A stretch of 64,000 nt of DNA from Saccharomycopsis fibuligera x Saccharomycopsis cf. fibuligera (Eukaryota > Ascomycota > Saccharomycetes > Ascoideales > Saccharomycopsidaceae). The DNA lies in assembly GCA_001936135.1 (NCBI GenBank), contig CP012811.1, positions 1,674,001 to 1,738,000 of the forward strand, given 5' to 3'. A program made the position numbers and the translations under genes. Each line of letters begins with the position of its first letter. Positions within the stretch are counted from its first letter, which is position 1. This document shows, in pieces, positions 10,211-19,651 of the stretch. Under the pieces are notes generated by a model, which was not told the DNA's origin, made no database searches, and saw nothing but the letters and a program-made list of their open reading frames with translations.

Positions 10211-12787
10211 ATGTCCACGTCTTCCCCGGCAGCCAGCGGTGAGTTCTCTGGCATCAAAATCCAAACTTCCAAGCAATGGGTGCTCCCACCAAGACCAAAG
10301 CCAGGCAGGAAACCCAGCCTCGATATGCCAACCACCAAAAGAAAAGCACAGAATCGAGCTGCTCAGCGCGCCTTCAGAGAACGCAAGGCAAATAAGATTC
10401 AAGAACTTGAAGGAAGTTTATCTGAATTGAAACATGAACGCAATCGCATAGAAATCAGTTTGACTAATGTTAACAATGACTACAGTATTTTAAATAAAAA
10501 TTTCAATAACGTGGTGCTTGAGAAAAAAGCGCTTTTGAATAAAGTGGCTCGTTTGAATGATCAGGTTAATATGAAAGAGTGCCCAAGATGTCAAACTCGT
10601 TTGGTGGATAACTTGACGGCAACGGGGGTGTCGAATAACAGTGGCACCGCCAGCACTACTGGCGGTAGCCCACCAGATAATACCGATATCATATCCAATC
10701 TCAGTGCCAAAATCACATATTTGGAAAAACTCTTAGAGGAGAAAAATGGTTACATTAAAACCTTGCAGGCACAAAGATCTGATAGAAGAGCCTCTTTTAA
10801 CAGTTTTTCCAATGGTAGTAGTGCTACTTCTCCTGGTTTCGCCTCTCTTTCCAACACTCCTTCACCATTTGCCTATAATGGAATGACCCCAACTGGAAGT
10901 TATCCAAATAACAATTACAACTTCAATAATAGCAGTAGCAATAATAATACCAATAATAATGTCAACAACTACGGTCGCTTTGCTGCTGGTTCTACTTCGG
11001 TTAGTTCGCTTCCAACGCCTGCTAGCCAAGTACCAAGCCCAGTCCCAACCAATGCTAATGATGTTGAGGATGATGGTAATTGTGGTGTTTGCGATAAAGA
11101 CTTGTGTATATGTGAGACTATTGGTATTAAGGGTCCAAAAAACAACAGTGTGCCTATTTCTGCGAGTACTAATACTGCAACTATGCATCAATATCAACAT
11201 CAACCGCAGTATACTGCTAAGTCAAATACTAATGACAATATAAGCCAGACAATTAATGATTTTAAACCTTTGAAGGCAGTTCCTTTGAAAAAGAGAAAGT
11301 TTGATCAAAATTCCGATAACTTTAGTATGGTTAGTGCAAACAAGGAAATTGATTTTACTTTCCGATTCAATAGCAAAAGTAATCCGGCTGCTACTCTGGC
11401 CGCAACTACTTCTAGCGAACCTTCTGCTAAACAGCAAAAATTGAACAAGTTTTTTGAAAGAACCAAACAGGCAAGAAGTATGACTAATGTATCTAAGAAG
11501 GATAATGCAAACGGTTTTGGCACCTCAAACAACAATAGTAACAATAACAGCCGACCAGACATAATGAACAGACATGACTCAAGTTCTTCGGATATTTTCT
11601 CTAATAATGATCTTTTCAAAACGTTTGTGTCTAAGGATCTCGATAATATTGAACCATGCGGTTTTTGCTCTGATGATTCGCCATGTGTTTGCAGGGAAGC
11701 TTCGAGAGAAGCAAGCAAATCATTAAATCTTGCTAATGCTTCAAAGGATAATAAAAGCAGCAATAGTAGTGGTCATGGTGGATGCTCAGGTGGTAAATGC
11801 TCGGGCAACGGATGTTCTAAGGAGGAGTTTTCTAATAACAACAATGATCAACCATTACACGGTGATATAATAGAAGAAGATTCAAAATTGCCGCCAATTT
11901 TATCATCGGTCTTGAATAGAAAAAACAGCATGAATGATTATGATAATCTAAATAGAGTGGACAGAAAAGAAAAACTTCATGTGTTGCATCCTGGTCCAAC
12001 GGTAGAGTTGAATCAATATACTTCACCATCATTGACTAATAATGGGTTCCTTGCTAGTGCAGGTCCAGAATTGACAATTCCAAGTTATGGCCAGAAGTCG
12101 GCTAATAACGATAATAATAATAACTCATTGATTGCTAATATTAACAAAGAGTTCAGCAATAAAGACGCCACTAACAAAGAAAAAGAATCCGGCGATGGCT
12201 CAAAAGCAGGATGCACTGGTAATCCAGGAACTTGTCTTCAATGTCAATCTGATCCAATGTCAACATTATTTTGTACAACAATTGCTAGTAAAGTTTCCGA
12301 TGAGCGTACTAAACCAATCTTAACAAAACAGCCTCAATCTCAATCACAACCATCAGTGCCACAATTAAATAGCCGTCCATCATTTTCAGCCTCGTTACCA
12401 AGTATTCCATTGCTAAACTCCATTACTCCTGGTTCTGCTTCTACTAATACTTCGGCATCTTCATTATCTTCGATTTCTTCGATTTCTGGCAATTCTAGCA
12501 CGTCGTCATTGTCTAATGCTTCAGCCACTAACAGTGGCTCAACTAATGCTAATAGTAATGGTGAAAGTGGGATTAGCGGTATCAGCGGCATCACTACTAC
12601 AAACGCCAATGGTAAACAACTTTTTATCCCATGTGCTGATGCATACAAGACCCTTAGTCGTCATGAGCAGTTCAAAAAGATGGATTTCAATACATTGGTG
12701 GGGAAATTAACTACTAGAGGGATGCAAGTTGAAGTACAGTCCGTAGTTAATGTATTGAGAGAATTGGATAGAAGATTGTATAAATAA
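10211..12787 (+). CDS. HAP43: HapX/Hap43-type bZIP iron regulator
   Basis: Transcription regulator that joins the CCAAT-binding complex (Hap2/3/5) and represses iron-consuming genes when iron is scarce. At the N-terminus, residues 14-35 form the Hap4-like motif (KQWVLPPRPKPGRKPS) that docks on the CCAAT complex. A bZIP basic region follows at 43-62 (KRKAQNRAAQRAFRERKANK), then a leucine-zipper/coiled-coil to about 115. Four cysteine-rich clusters start at about residues 291 (CGVC..LCIC), 483 (CGFC..PCVC), 525 (CSGGKCSGNGC) and 668 (CTGNPGTCLQC..FC); in HapX such clusters sense iron-sulfur status. The C-terminus (about 800-858) is a conserved helical segment ending in LRELDRRLYK. Ser/Asn-rich linkers fill the rest. 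At 858 residues it is longer than I would expect for a Candida Hap43. Confidence 0.92.
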   Translation: MSTSSPAASGEFSGIKIQTSKQWVLPPRPKPGRKPSLDMPTTKRKAQNRAAQRAFRERKANKIQELEGSLSELKHERNRIEISLTNVNNDYSILNKNFNNVVLEKKALLNKVARLNDQVNMKECPRCQTRLVDNLTATGVSNNSGTASTTGGSPPDNTDIISNLSAKITYLEKLLEEKNGYIKTLQAQRSDRRASFNSFSNGSSATSPGFASLSNTPSPFAYNGMTPTGSYPNNNYNFNNSSSNNNTNNNVNNYGRFAAGSTSVSSLPTPASQVPSPVPTNANDVEDDGNCGVCDKDLCICETIGIKGPKNNSVPISASTNTATMHQYQHQPQYTAKSNTNDNISQTINDFKPLKAVPLKKRKFDQNSDNFSMVSANKEIDFTFRFNSKSNPAATLAATTSSEPSAKQQKLNKFFERTKQARSMTNVSKKDNANGFGTSNNNSNNNSRPDIMNRHDSSSSDIFSNNDLFKTFVSKDLDNIEPCGFCSDDSPCVCREASREASKSLNLANASKDNKSSNSSGHGGCSGGKCSGNGCSKEEFSNNNNDQPLHGDIIEEDSKLPPILSSVLNRKNSMNDYDNLNRVDRKEKLHVLHPGPTVELNQYTSPSLTNNGFLASAGPELTIPSYGQKSANNDNNNNSLIANINKEFSNKDATNKEKESGDGSKAGCTGNPGTCLQCQSDPMSTLFCTTIASKVSDERTKPILTKQPQSQSQPSVPQLNSRPSFSASLPSIPLLNSITPGSASTNTSASSLSSISSISGNSSTSSLSNASATNSGSTNANSNGESGISGISGITTTNANGKQLFIPCADAYKTLSRHEQFKKMDFNTLVGKLTTRGMQVEVQSVVNVLRELDRRLYK

Positions 12788-13541
12788 GCTAATTTTTTTT
12801 ATCTTTGTTAGACTGTTTTATGTTATACTGGAGATAAAAAGGTCTTTTTTTTTTTTCATTTGATTAATGTTTTTGTTTTTACATTTCTTGTCAAGAACTC
12901 TGTTCTGGTTTTGGATTTTCTGTCTTCTTTTTTCTTCGAAATTTTTCTGTTTTTTGTGTTTGATTTCTATTTATTATGATTACAGTAATAATGGTGTTTT
13001 TGCTATTTTGGGTTTTATTTCGCTTGATTTCTTTATTTTTTTTTCTTTTTTTCTATTTACTAGTCATTACCAAATTGATTTTATATTATCTTCTCGACTT
13101 CTCCTTTCTGTTTTTATGTCTACTAGACTTTATATTTTTCCACAACAATATTCCATTTGATATTCCCTTTATATATTTTGAACCGTGTTAATTAGATTTT
13201 TCTCTAAATGTTGTCATTGTACTATTACCGTTACCACTGCTACTATCGCCACCTTCGGTATTCAGCAATATCAAATTTGCTTCGTATGTTGAGAATATTG
13301 CATTTTGGAGTGCCTTTAGCATTAATTTGAACTTTCATAACCCGGCATAGGAAACCCGGGGCGCTTCTTCCTGTGTGACAGGATAGATGGAGGTGGAGAT
13401 GGAAACTAAGCACTGATGATCTAATGTTCTAAAGCTATAGCTATAGCCAGCTACACAAGACAGTCGGCACCCTTTGAGGCATAAATTCTACAACTGAGGC
13501 CGAATTTAATCAATTAACATATCAATTGGTGTTTTAACCCA
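12788..13541. other. Intergenic region, HAP43 3' flank
   Basis: 754 bp. The first 400 bp are very T-rich and the small frames there are low-complexity hydrophobic strings that I do not accept as genes. Near 13433-13450 there is a self-complementary AGCTATAGCTATAGC stretch. Nothing else stands out. Confidence 0.4.
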
Positions 13542-14768
13542 ATGAGTGAACAACAGCAAGACCCTACTGGGCCTGGTACTGGCCAACAGCAACAACAACA
13601 AGCAGCCATTGGATTCGCAATCAAGTTTTACGAAATTGACAAGAACCTCAATAAAGAAGAACGACACACTTTGGGCACATACTTCAAAAATATAAGTAAT
13701 AGAACAACCATAGGTAGTGGATTAGCTTTTGCCTGTGGATTTGGGTTTGTGTTTTTTATAAATCGTCGCAAGATTCAAGCTACTGCTGCACAGGTTAAAC
13801 AGTTACAAGCTGCTCATGTCCCCAAGGAGGAAATTTTCAAAAGAGTTCCAAGGAATAAAATAGGCGTACAGGGGACTCTTGCCGGTTTGGCGTGTATGAT
13901 GTTTGGTGCCCCTATTATTTCATCGGTGGCTAAGTCTTCCGCATTTAGTCGCTTACAATCTCAAGAACAGCAAAAAGTTGATTATGGCATTGCTGCAAGA
14001 AGTAGTAGTGGTAATAGTAACAACAATGACGACGGATCATTCGATAATTCTGCAAGTTTTGGGAATGAAAATGATGCAGGTACTGCTGGATACGCTGACG
14101 GCACGCCGAAGACCAATGTATTAAAGATGGCTGAATTATTGTATGCTTTCCCAGCATTCAAATGGGCTTATTATTTTGAACTTACATCAATGAAACCAGA
14201 ACTGGCAGTAAAGGATCCCAGAAAATTCAAATATAGAGCACTTCCAAATGGTCAAGTTGAACAGGTGCCGGTTGAGAGTGTCGAAACTTTGCCTTTGCAA
14301 CAACAACAACAACAACAACAACAGTATCTGAGAGTGCCACAGTCGCAGCAACAACAAGGGCCAATAATACCAGAAATTTCCTCTTCACAGCCTGGAAATC
14401 GTAACGATAGTGAAATTCCAGCTTATAAAATTGGGTCATATGATAATAATAAGTACACCGGCAATGATAATGTCGGTTTGGAACCTAGCGGTAATCCTTT
14501 CAGCGTGCCTAAATCATCACCAACACCATCATATCAAACACAATCACCATTCGCTACTAGAATTGAAGATGATGACGATATCGGCAATTTGGGACTCGGT
14601 GGCAGTAATGATGCTGGATCTAGTGGCTCCTCTTCTCAAGATGGTGGTGCCGGATCCTATGGCTCTGCATGGGATAGAATCAGATCACAAAATGGTGGTA
14701 GTAGTGGTGGATCAGGACCATCGGGCTCTGGTTCATATTGGGATGAAATTAGAAGAAGAAGTAATTGA
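13542..14768 (+). CDS. Two-helix membrane protein with WDxIR tail motifs
   Basis: I do not recognise this gene with certainty. The 408-residue product has a short Gln-rich start, then a conserved-looking block at about 20-130 with two hydrophobic helices: about 54-72 (TTIGSGLAFACGFGFVFFI) followed by basic NRRK, and about 108-128 (VQGTLAGLACMMFGAPIISS). The C-terminal two thirds is low-complexity (Gln, Ser, Gly), with an NPF tripeptide near residue 320 and two copies of a WD-x-I-R motif at Trp377 and Trp400, the second at the very C-terminus. The basic residues after helix one and the twin-helix layout resemble small mitochondrial membrane proteins such as OCIA-domain or yeast YIL077C/Rci37-like proteins. 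That is a guess from layout, not from alignment. Confidence 0.6.
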   Translation: MSEQQQDPTGPGTGQQQQQQAAIGFAIKFYEIDKNLNKEERHTLGTYFKNISNRTTIGSGLAFACGFGFVFFINRRKIQATAAQVKQLQAAHVPKEEIFKRVPRNKIGVQGTLAGLACMMFGAPIISSVAKSSAFSRLQSQEQQKVDYGIAARSSSGNSNNNDDGSFDNSASFGNENDAGTAGYADGTPKTNVLKMAELLYAFPAFKWAYYFELTSMKPELAVKDPRKFKYRALPNGQVEQVPVESVETLPLQQQQQQQQQYLRVPQSQQQQGPIIPEISSSQPGNRNDSEIPAYKIGSYDNNKYTGNDNVGLEPSGNPFSVPKSSPTPSYQTQSPFATRIEDDDDIGNLGLGGSNDAGSSGSSSQDGGAGSYGSAWDRIRSQNGGSSGGSGPSGSGSYWDEIRRRSN

Positions 14769-15380
14769 AACAACATTTGAGTTGATGTGATTAATTACTA
14801 GAAAAAGACCTGGAAAATAAATCAAGTAAGAAAAAAAAAATGTTTTTCTGAAACTGATGTTAAAAATATTAAAAATTAAAATGGACGTGTATATATGCTT
14901 GTGACGAATTCACCAATGCTGGAATTAAAAAAAAATTTTTTTTTTGACCTTATTTCAAAATCTATACTGTTGAGTGTATATAGCTGAATGTGTTGTTTTT
15001 GTATTTGAATTATACGTCGTGTAGTAGTATGTAAGTTTCCAATGCCTACGCCCTACTTATAAGTAAAATGCAAAATGCTACGGAATTCAAAATAGAACGC
15101 ATTGAATATACTATATTGCTTGAAAGCCAAAAGCAAAAAAAAAAAAGGAACAAAAACGTTTTTTAAGCAGATTTGAGATTTTCACTGTTGATTTATGAGA
15201 AATATTTGCTTTTCTAATGTCAATGGTAATGTGAAAAAAAAAACAGAAAATGAGTCAATTATATGTGAAAAAACAAAATTACAAAATTTATAAAAGTCAA
15301 CAGTAGAAAAATGTTAACAAAGAAAATCATTTTTATAAAAAAAATTAGAGAAAAAAAGAAAGCAATTATGATTATAAAAT
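14769..15380. other. Intergenic, convergent 3' ends
   Basis: 612 bp between the convergent ends of the membrane-protein gene and MIC60. It is strongly AT-rich with many A runs of 6-12 bases, as expected for two facing 3' UTR/terminator regions. No gene is supported. Confidence 0.5.
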
Positions 15381-17195
15381 TTAGTAAGAATATTTAATTT
15401 CAGTTTCAATCAAATCAACCAAAAATTCAAGTTCCAACTTCTTTCTTGCTTCCACTAACCAATCATTACTCAATTTTCTGCTCCAACCTTTCAAATTTGA
15501 CACAGTTTCAATAGCGTTGTCAAGATCACCATTGGATAAGTTGTAATTGACTCTAGAAATTACTGACTCGATATCGTTACCAATCAATTTGGAGTCAACG
15601 AGTGGTTTACCAGCACCAGCGCCGATACCAGCTGGCAAATCAGTTGGAACATTACCTTGCTTGGAAATAAGGAAATAACTAAAAAATTTGGCTGACAAAT
15701 GACCCAACAAACCAGCATTTGGTGGCAAAAGGGAAGCACTACGCAATTCTGGAGCAAGAAGGTTCCAACGTTGAATTAATTGAGCATTTGAAAGCAACCC
15801 AGTGGTTCTGATGTTGTCGGCTGGTAAAGCTTTAATACTAAGAGTGATCAAGTCATCTTCACTAGTTAAATTTTTGCCTTTGGTGGCTTCAACAACAGCT
15901 GGTTTGGTTAGTTCAGCAAGTTTGTTAATCTCGTTTAGTATTTTGGTGCCGTTAAGTTCATTCAAATTGTTACCGTAAGTCTCTGGGTTGATAACAAATT
16001 TCTTCAAATTGTTAAGAACCACGTTTAATTGGTTGTATTTGGTAAATTTCTCGAAATTGTTGAATAGTTCAATTTCAAAATTTTCAAGAAATTCCACTTT
16101 TTTGAATAATTCATTCAAGTTTTTCAACTTGTTGTTTCTTTCAGATTCTATCTTAGTAGTAATATTTTGTTCAAAGGCTTTAAGTTGCTCAATTTGAGCT
16201 AATTTCAATTTGTTTTCGAATTCAACTTCCACACTTTTTCTAGTTAATTCTACATCATGAGCCAAATTTTTTTCATAATTGTCCTTAATTTTGCCAATTT
16301 CCCTGTTAAAATCGCTCAAGAATTTGCTAATAAGTTCGTTTTCTTGTTTTTTCAAAGTTAAAGCATTATCAGCAGTCAATTTGGCGGTCAAATCTTTAGT
16401 TAATTCTTCTTTAGAAGATTCAAACGCTTTAATATTATTGGAAATAGTTTCAATAGAGTCGGTAATGTTGGAAATCAATGAACTAAATGAACTTGAAGAT
16501 GCTGGAGCAACAGTGTTTTCATTAATCAATAAAATCAATGAATTCACTTTACTAGCCACGGAATTAACTTGATCATTAGTGGATTTGTATTCAATTCTTG
16601 GCAATTGCAATTTATTGCTCACGACTGGTGGTCTGGCAGCAGCAGCTGCTTTATTGTTGTTAGCGCCAGCATTGCCAGAGTTAGCAGGAATTGGCGTTGG
16701 TGGGCTAGAGGTGGAAGAAGAAGTAAACAAGTCCTCAGATTTGCTCTTCACTTGAGCATAAGCATCAGTGACTTTTTCACTGAGTGCACCCTGTTGAGCA
16801 ACACTAACGGTTTTATCTTTCAACTCGGTGACTTTTCTTCTCAAATCGATCAAATCTTCATCATTCAAGAATTTTTGGTTATCTTCAATAAGTTGAACTA
16901 GCTCATCAGCAAACGGAACGTATTCGGTATAGTAATCATTGAAAGTATCATTCTTGAGAGATGCATAAGTCCCAGCACCATAAAATAAAACCGTAGCGAG
17001 AGTCACTTGCAAGATAAAGTTTCTTATAGGATGTCTCTTCTTTGGTAATTTGGCGGCATTAGTCTTGATAACATTGGCTTGAGAAGTAGTGTTGGCAACT
17101 GCCTTTTCGTTAAGAACTTTAGAATAAGCATGGAACTGACGCTTAGAGCCAGCTCTCACGGCTCTAGCAGTAGCAACCCTTGATGCGCTGAACAT
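15381..17195 (-). CDS. MIC60: MICOS subunit Mic60 (mitofilin)
   Basis: Core subunit of the MICOS complex in the mitochondrial inner membrane, which shapes crista junctions and contacts outer-membrane complexes. From ATG 17195 the product is 604 residues. The N-terminus (SRVATARAVRAGSKRQFHAYS) is a good mitochondrial presequence. One transmembrane helix follows at about 59-77 (NFILQVTLATVLFYGAGTY), then a Ser/Pro/Ala linker, a long coiled-coil region (about 210-370, rich in Lys, Glu, Asn and Leu) and the C-terminal mitofilin domain (about 400-604). The frame is open 36 codons further upstream, but that extension begins at a GTG, lies in leader sequence and would bury the presequence. ATG 17195 is therefore preferred. 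Confidence 0.93.
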   Translation of the reverse strand: MFSASRVATARAVRAGSKRQFHAYSKVLNEKAVANTTSQANVIKTNAAKLPKKRHPIRNFILQVTLATVLFYGAGTYASLKNDTFNDYYTEYVPFADELVQLIEDNQKFLNDEDLIDLRRKVTELKDKTVSVAQQGALSEKVTDAYAQVKSKSEDLFTSSSTSSPPTPIPANSGNAGANNNKAAAAARPPVVSNKLQLPRIEYKSTNDQVNSVASKVNSLILLINENTVAPASSSSFSSLISNITDSIETISNNIKAFESSKEELTKDLTAKLTADNALTLKKQENELISKFLSDFNREIGKIKDNYEKNLAHDVELTRKSVEVEFENKLKLAQIEQLKAFEQNITTKIESERNNKLKNLNELFKKVEFLENFEIELFNNFEKFTKYNQLNVVLNNLKKFVINPETYGNNLNELNGTKILNEINKLAELTKPAVVEATKGKNLTSEDDLITLSIKALPADNIRTTGLLSNAQLIQRWNLLAPELRSASLLPPNAGLLGHLSAKFFSYFLISKQGNVPTDLPAGIGAGAGKPLVDSKLIGNDIESVISRVNYNLSNGDLDNAIETVSNLKGWSRKLSNDWLVEARKKLELEFLVDLIETEIKYSY

Positions 17196-17730
17196 AAGTG
17201 CAGTATTTACTTTTTGATGTTTTGTTTTTTTAGGTTTGTGTTGGATTGATTGGGAATCAATTGAAAAAAGGAAAGAGAGACACAACAACAACAACGACAG
17301 CACTTATTTGCGAAGCCGCTATACTATTCCTCTGCAGTCGACTACTACGGGTGCTCTCTATTTTCAGTTTGCAATTTTCAAATCTCAGCGTGCGACCAAT
17401 TAAAGCTGCCAGAAAAAAAGAAAAAAAATTGACAAAGAAGGGGAACCTCGAAATGATATGCGCACAACATATATGTGTAAGAACTTATGTAACATGGTCA
17501 GATGACTTATAGATAAACACCCTGACACCATATGTAGTCATCCCAACACCTCATATACAATGCGCGGATAGTCTAGACAGTACAAGCATTCAATTGAATG
17601 TCCTGACTTTTTGTTAAATACTATCGTATGTTTCATAATATATTGAATGTTTATTAAATATAAGAAGCTAAAAAAAAGACAGGTTTGATAGAAGATAAAA
17701 ATAATTTAAGCAAAATATATTCATCTACCC
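17196..17730. other. Intergenic, MIC60 promoter and OYE-A 3' flank
   Basis: 535 bp. The first 200 bp would be the MIC60 leader and promoter, with CAACAACAACAACG near 17283-17296. The rest is AT-rich. No further gene or clear motif is seen. Confidence 0.4.
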
Positions 17731-18912
17731 TTAGATCAATGGTTTTGGCAACTGTTTATCTGCAACTTCAGCATCAAACTTGAGTTCTTCGCCATATCTT
17801 GTAAAAGTGTTATAGCCTAAGTTTGTTGAGGTGTAAAAATATTCTCTTTGGTACGGGGTTAACTCCAAATCATTTTCCAATCTATCGTGCAAATCAGGAT
17901 TTGACGTAAATGGTCTACCAATAGCAATCAAAGTCTTGTCATCTTTGTCTTCAATCTCTTCAACTAAAGCATCTCTATTTTTTTCAAAATTTCCAGTTTT
18001 AATAACGAACCCATCCCAAATGAGTTTGACAAAGTTATTGGAGCCAATAACATCTTCTTCCTCCAAATCAAATGCAAAATTGAATCTTGGTTCGACCAAA
18101 CTCAAATATGCGAAACCTTTCCCTTTACCAGTTGCTTTAGCCTTGTTGACCCTCTTTTGCATTTGGTGAATTACATAACTATAGGTGACTACTGGATGTG
18201 GGTCGGCTTTGTGACCTTCCATCATACCCATAGTGGCCCATGGAGATAACCGGAAGGCTACTTTCTCTATTCCAACTCTGCTGACAACTTCATCAACAGT
18301 TTCCAAGAAAAAACGAGCTCTATTTTCAATGGATCCACCATATTGATCGGTTCTTTTGTTTGAAACCGTTTGGAAAAACTGATCGAAGATAAAACCATGG
18401 GCAGCATGAAGTTCAACGAAGTCAAACCCACTCTCATTGATTGCTTTCTCAGCTACATCACTAAATTCTTTGATTATTGCTTTCAATTTTTCAACAGAGA
18501 ACTTATTTAATCCTCCGTTTTTTTTGTAGTCTTCATCTGGCCCTAACCCTGGGTAATTTGGATCACGAAATCCTCCCAAATGAAAAAGCTGAACAGAAAT
18601 GAAAGATTTGTTTTCATGGACCTTGTCAACAATTTTTTTCCAACTGGCGCGTTGCTTATCTGACCAGATCCCAAGAACTCTTGGAAATGGTATTGTTTCT
18701 GCAGAAATTCCTGTTGCTTCAGTAATCACCAAAGTACCAGGTCTCTTGGAACGCTGGTCAAAGAACTCAAGTTGCAAGTCACTTGGTAGATTGTCTTCAG
18801 TTGCTCTAGTTCTACCCATTGGTGGAAGCACGAGCCTATTCTGCAAAGTAATACCACTGTTTAGAGTGACGGGCTTGAAAAGTTTAGTGTCTTTCAAAGG
18901 GGTAATGGTCAT
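17731..18912 (-). CDS. Old Yellow Enzyme family oxidoreductase, divergent copy (OYE-A)
   Basis: FMN-dependent ene-reductase-type TIM barrel, 393 residues from ATG 18912. The frame runs on to a TTG at 18963, but ATG 18912 aligns with the start of the neighbouring paralogue (MT-x-TPLK). Family marks include NRLVLPP, the substrate-binding pair His169/His172 (HAAHG), RLSPWA and a C-terminal IGRPFTSNPDL phosphate-binding segment. Two active-site positions are unusual: the residue matching the proton-donor Tyr196 of yeast OYE1 is Phe174, and the FMN-contacting Thr37 equivalent is Gly33 (PPMGR instead of PPLTR). FMN binding should survive, but alkene reduction may be altered. It lies in tandem with OYE-B. 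Confidence 0.9.
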   Translation of the reverse strand: MTITPLKDTKLFKPVTLNSGITLQNRLVLPPMGRTRATEDNLPSDLQLEFFDQRSKRPGTLVITEATGISAETIPFPRVLGIWSDKQRASWKKIVDKVHENKSFISVQLFHLGGFRDPNYPGLGPDEDYKKNGGLNKFSVEKLKAIIKEFSDVAEKAINESGFDFVELHAAHGFIFDQFFQTVSNKRTDQYGGSIENRARFFLETVDEVVSRVGIEKVAFRLSPWATMGMMEGHKADPHPVVTYSYVIHQMQKRVNKAKATGKGKGFAYLSLVEPRFNFAFDLEEEDVIGSNNFVKLIWDGFVIKTGNFEKNRDALVEEIEDKDDKTLIAIGRPFTSNPDLHDRLENDLELTPYQREYFYTSTNLGYNTFTRYGEELKFDAEVADKQLPKPLI

Positions 18913-19651
18913 GGTTAGGTGTTTGTAGAGTAAAAAACCAAGAAAACAAATTGGAAATATCAATAAAAGTCAAAAAAGGGTTGAAGTGTATATCTATGAG
19001 TAAAAAACGAAAAATCTGGAGTAAAATTCTCTCATTCTTCAATAAAATGGCCAGCAACAGCAGAAAATCAGGTCTTTTATATCACCGTGTATCCCATCAT
19101 CCTCAACACCGCTTCGTCATTTAGTGTAAACGCCTCTTGTAGCTAGCGCCGGACAATGTTACCTATTATGGAATTTATGCCCGCTCTGCGAAGCGGACTT
19201 TGGCGGTTCAAACAGTTTTGTTCGAGAAAATACCGTTTTTAATCGGAATTAAATACGCATGCCGAGGGCTCGGACAAAACTGCGAGCTAATTTTAATCGC
19301 CGTCAATCGCCTAACTCTCGGTGATGATGGGAAACCGCATAAACTTACATGTGGAAGTTACAAGCTTTGTACCTATTGTTACTGGCTGGTCATCCAATAA
19401 TGCCCCCAGAAAGCCTGCTTTCCAATTTAGCATCTCTTTGCTTAATAATCATTCATGAATGCTACATTTAGCATTAATATATTTTCATGGCTTTTGTAGC
19501 AAATTTTGCGTAATTGTGTTTTCATATACAACTGTAATTTTCTTAGTAAAAAGGAAAAAATCAAAAGATTTCAAAGCTTATATTGAAAATGGCTGCCCAT
19601 CATTTAACTTAACTATGGTTATAAAGTTATCAAGCACAAAAATTCAAAAAT
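18913..19651. promoter_or_regulatory. OYE-A promoter / OYE-B 3' flank
   Basis: 739 bp between the tandem OYE genes. It contains a symmetrical CCGCT-N6-AGCGG element (separate entry). The stretch 19150-19340 is unusually GC-rich, with several CGG/CCG triplets. The rest is AT-rich. The small frames here are not credible genes. Confidence 0.4.
19181..19196. promoter_or_regulatory. Inverted CCG-N10-CGG element before OYE-A
   Basis: CCGCT and AGCGG form a perfect 5 bp inverted repeat around CTGCGA, giving CCG-N10-CGG, about 270 bp before the OYE-A start. Paired CCG/CGG triplets are the binding format of Zn2Cys6 regulators. The repeat is seen; its use is inferred. Confidence 0.35.

Noticed and set aside
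17196-17303. Upstream extension of MIC60
   Set aside because: It starts at GTG and would hide the mitochondrial presequence that begins at ATG 17195.
18913-18963. Hydrophobic N-terminal extension of OYE-A
   Set aside because: It starts at TTG; ATG 18912 matches the paralogue's start, so no signal peptide is assumed.
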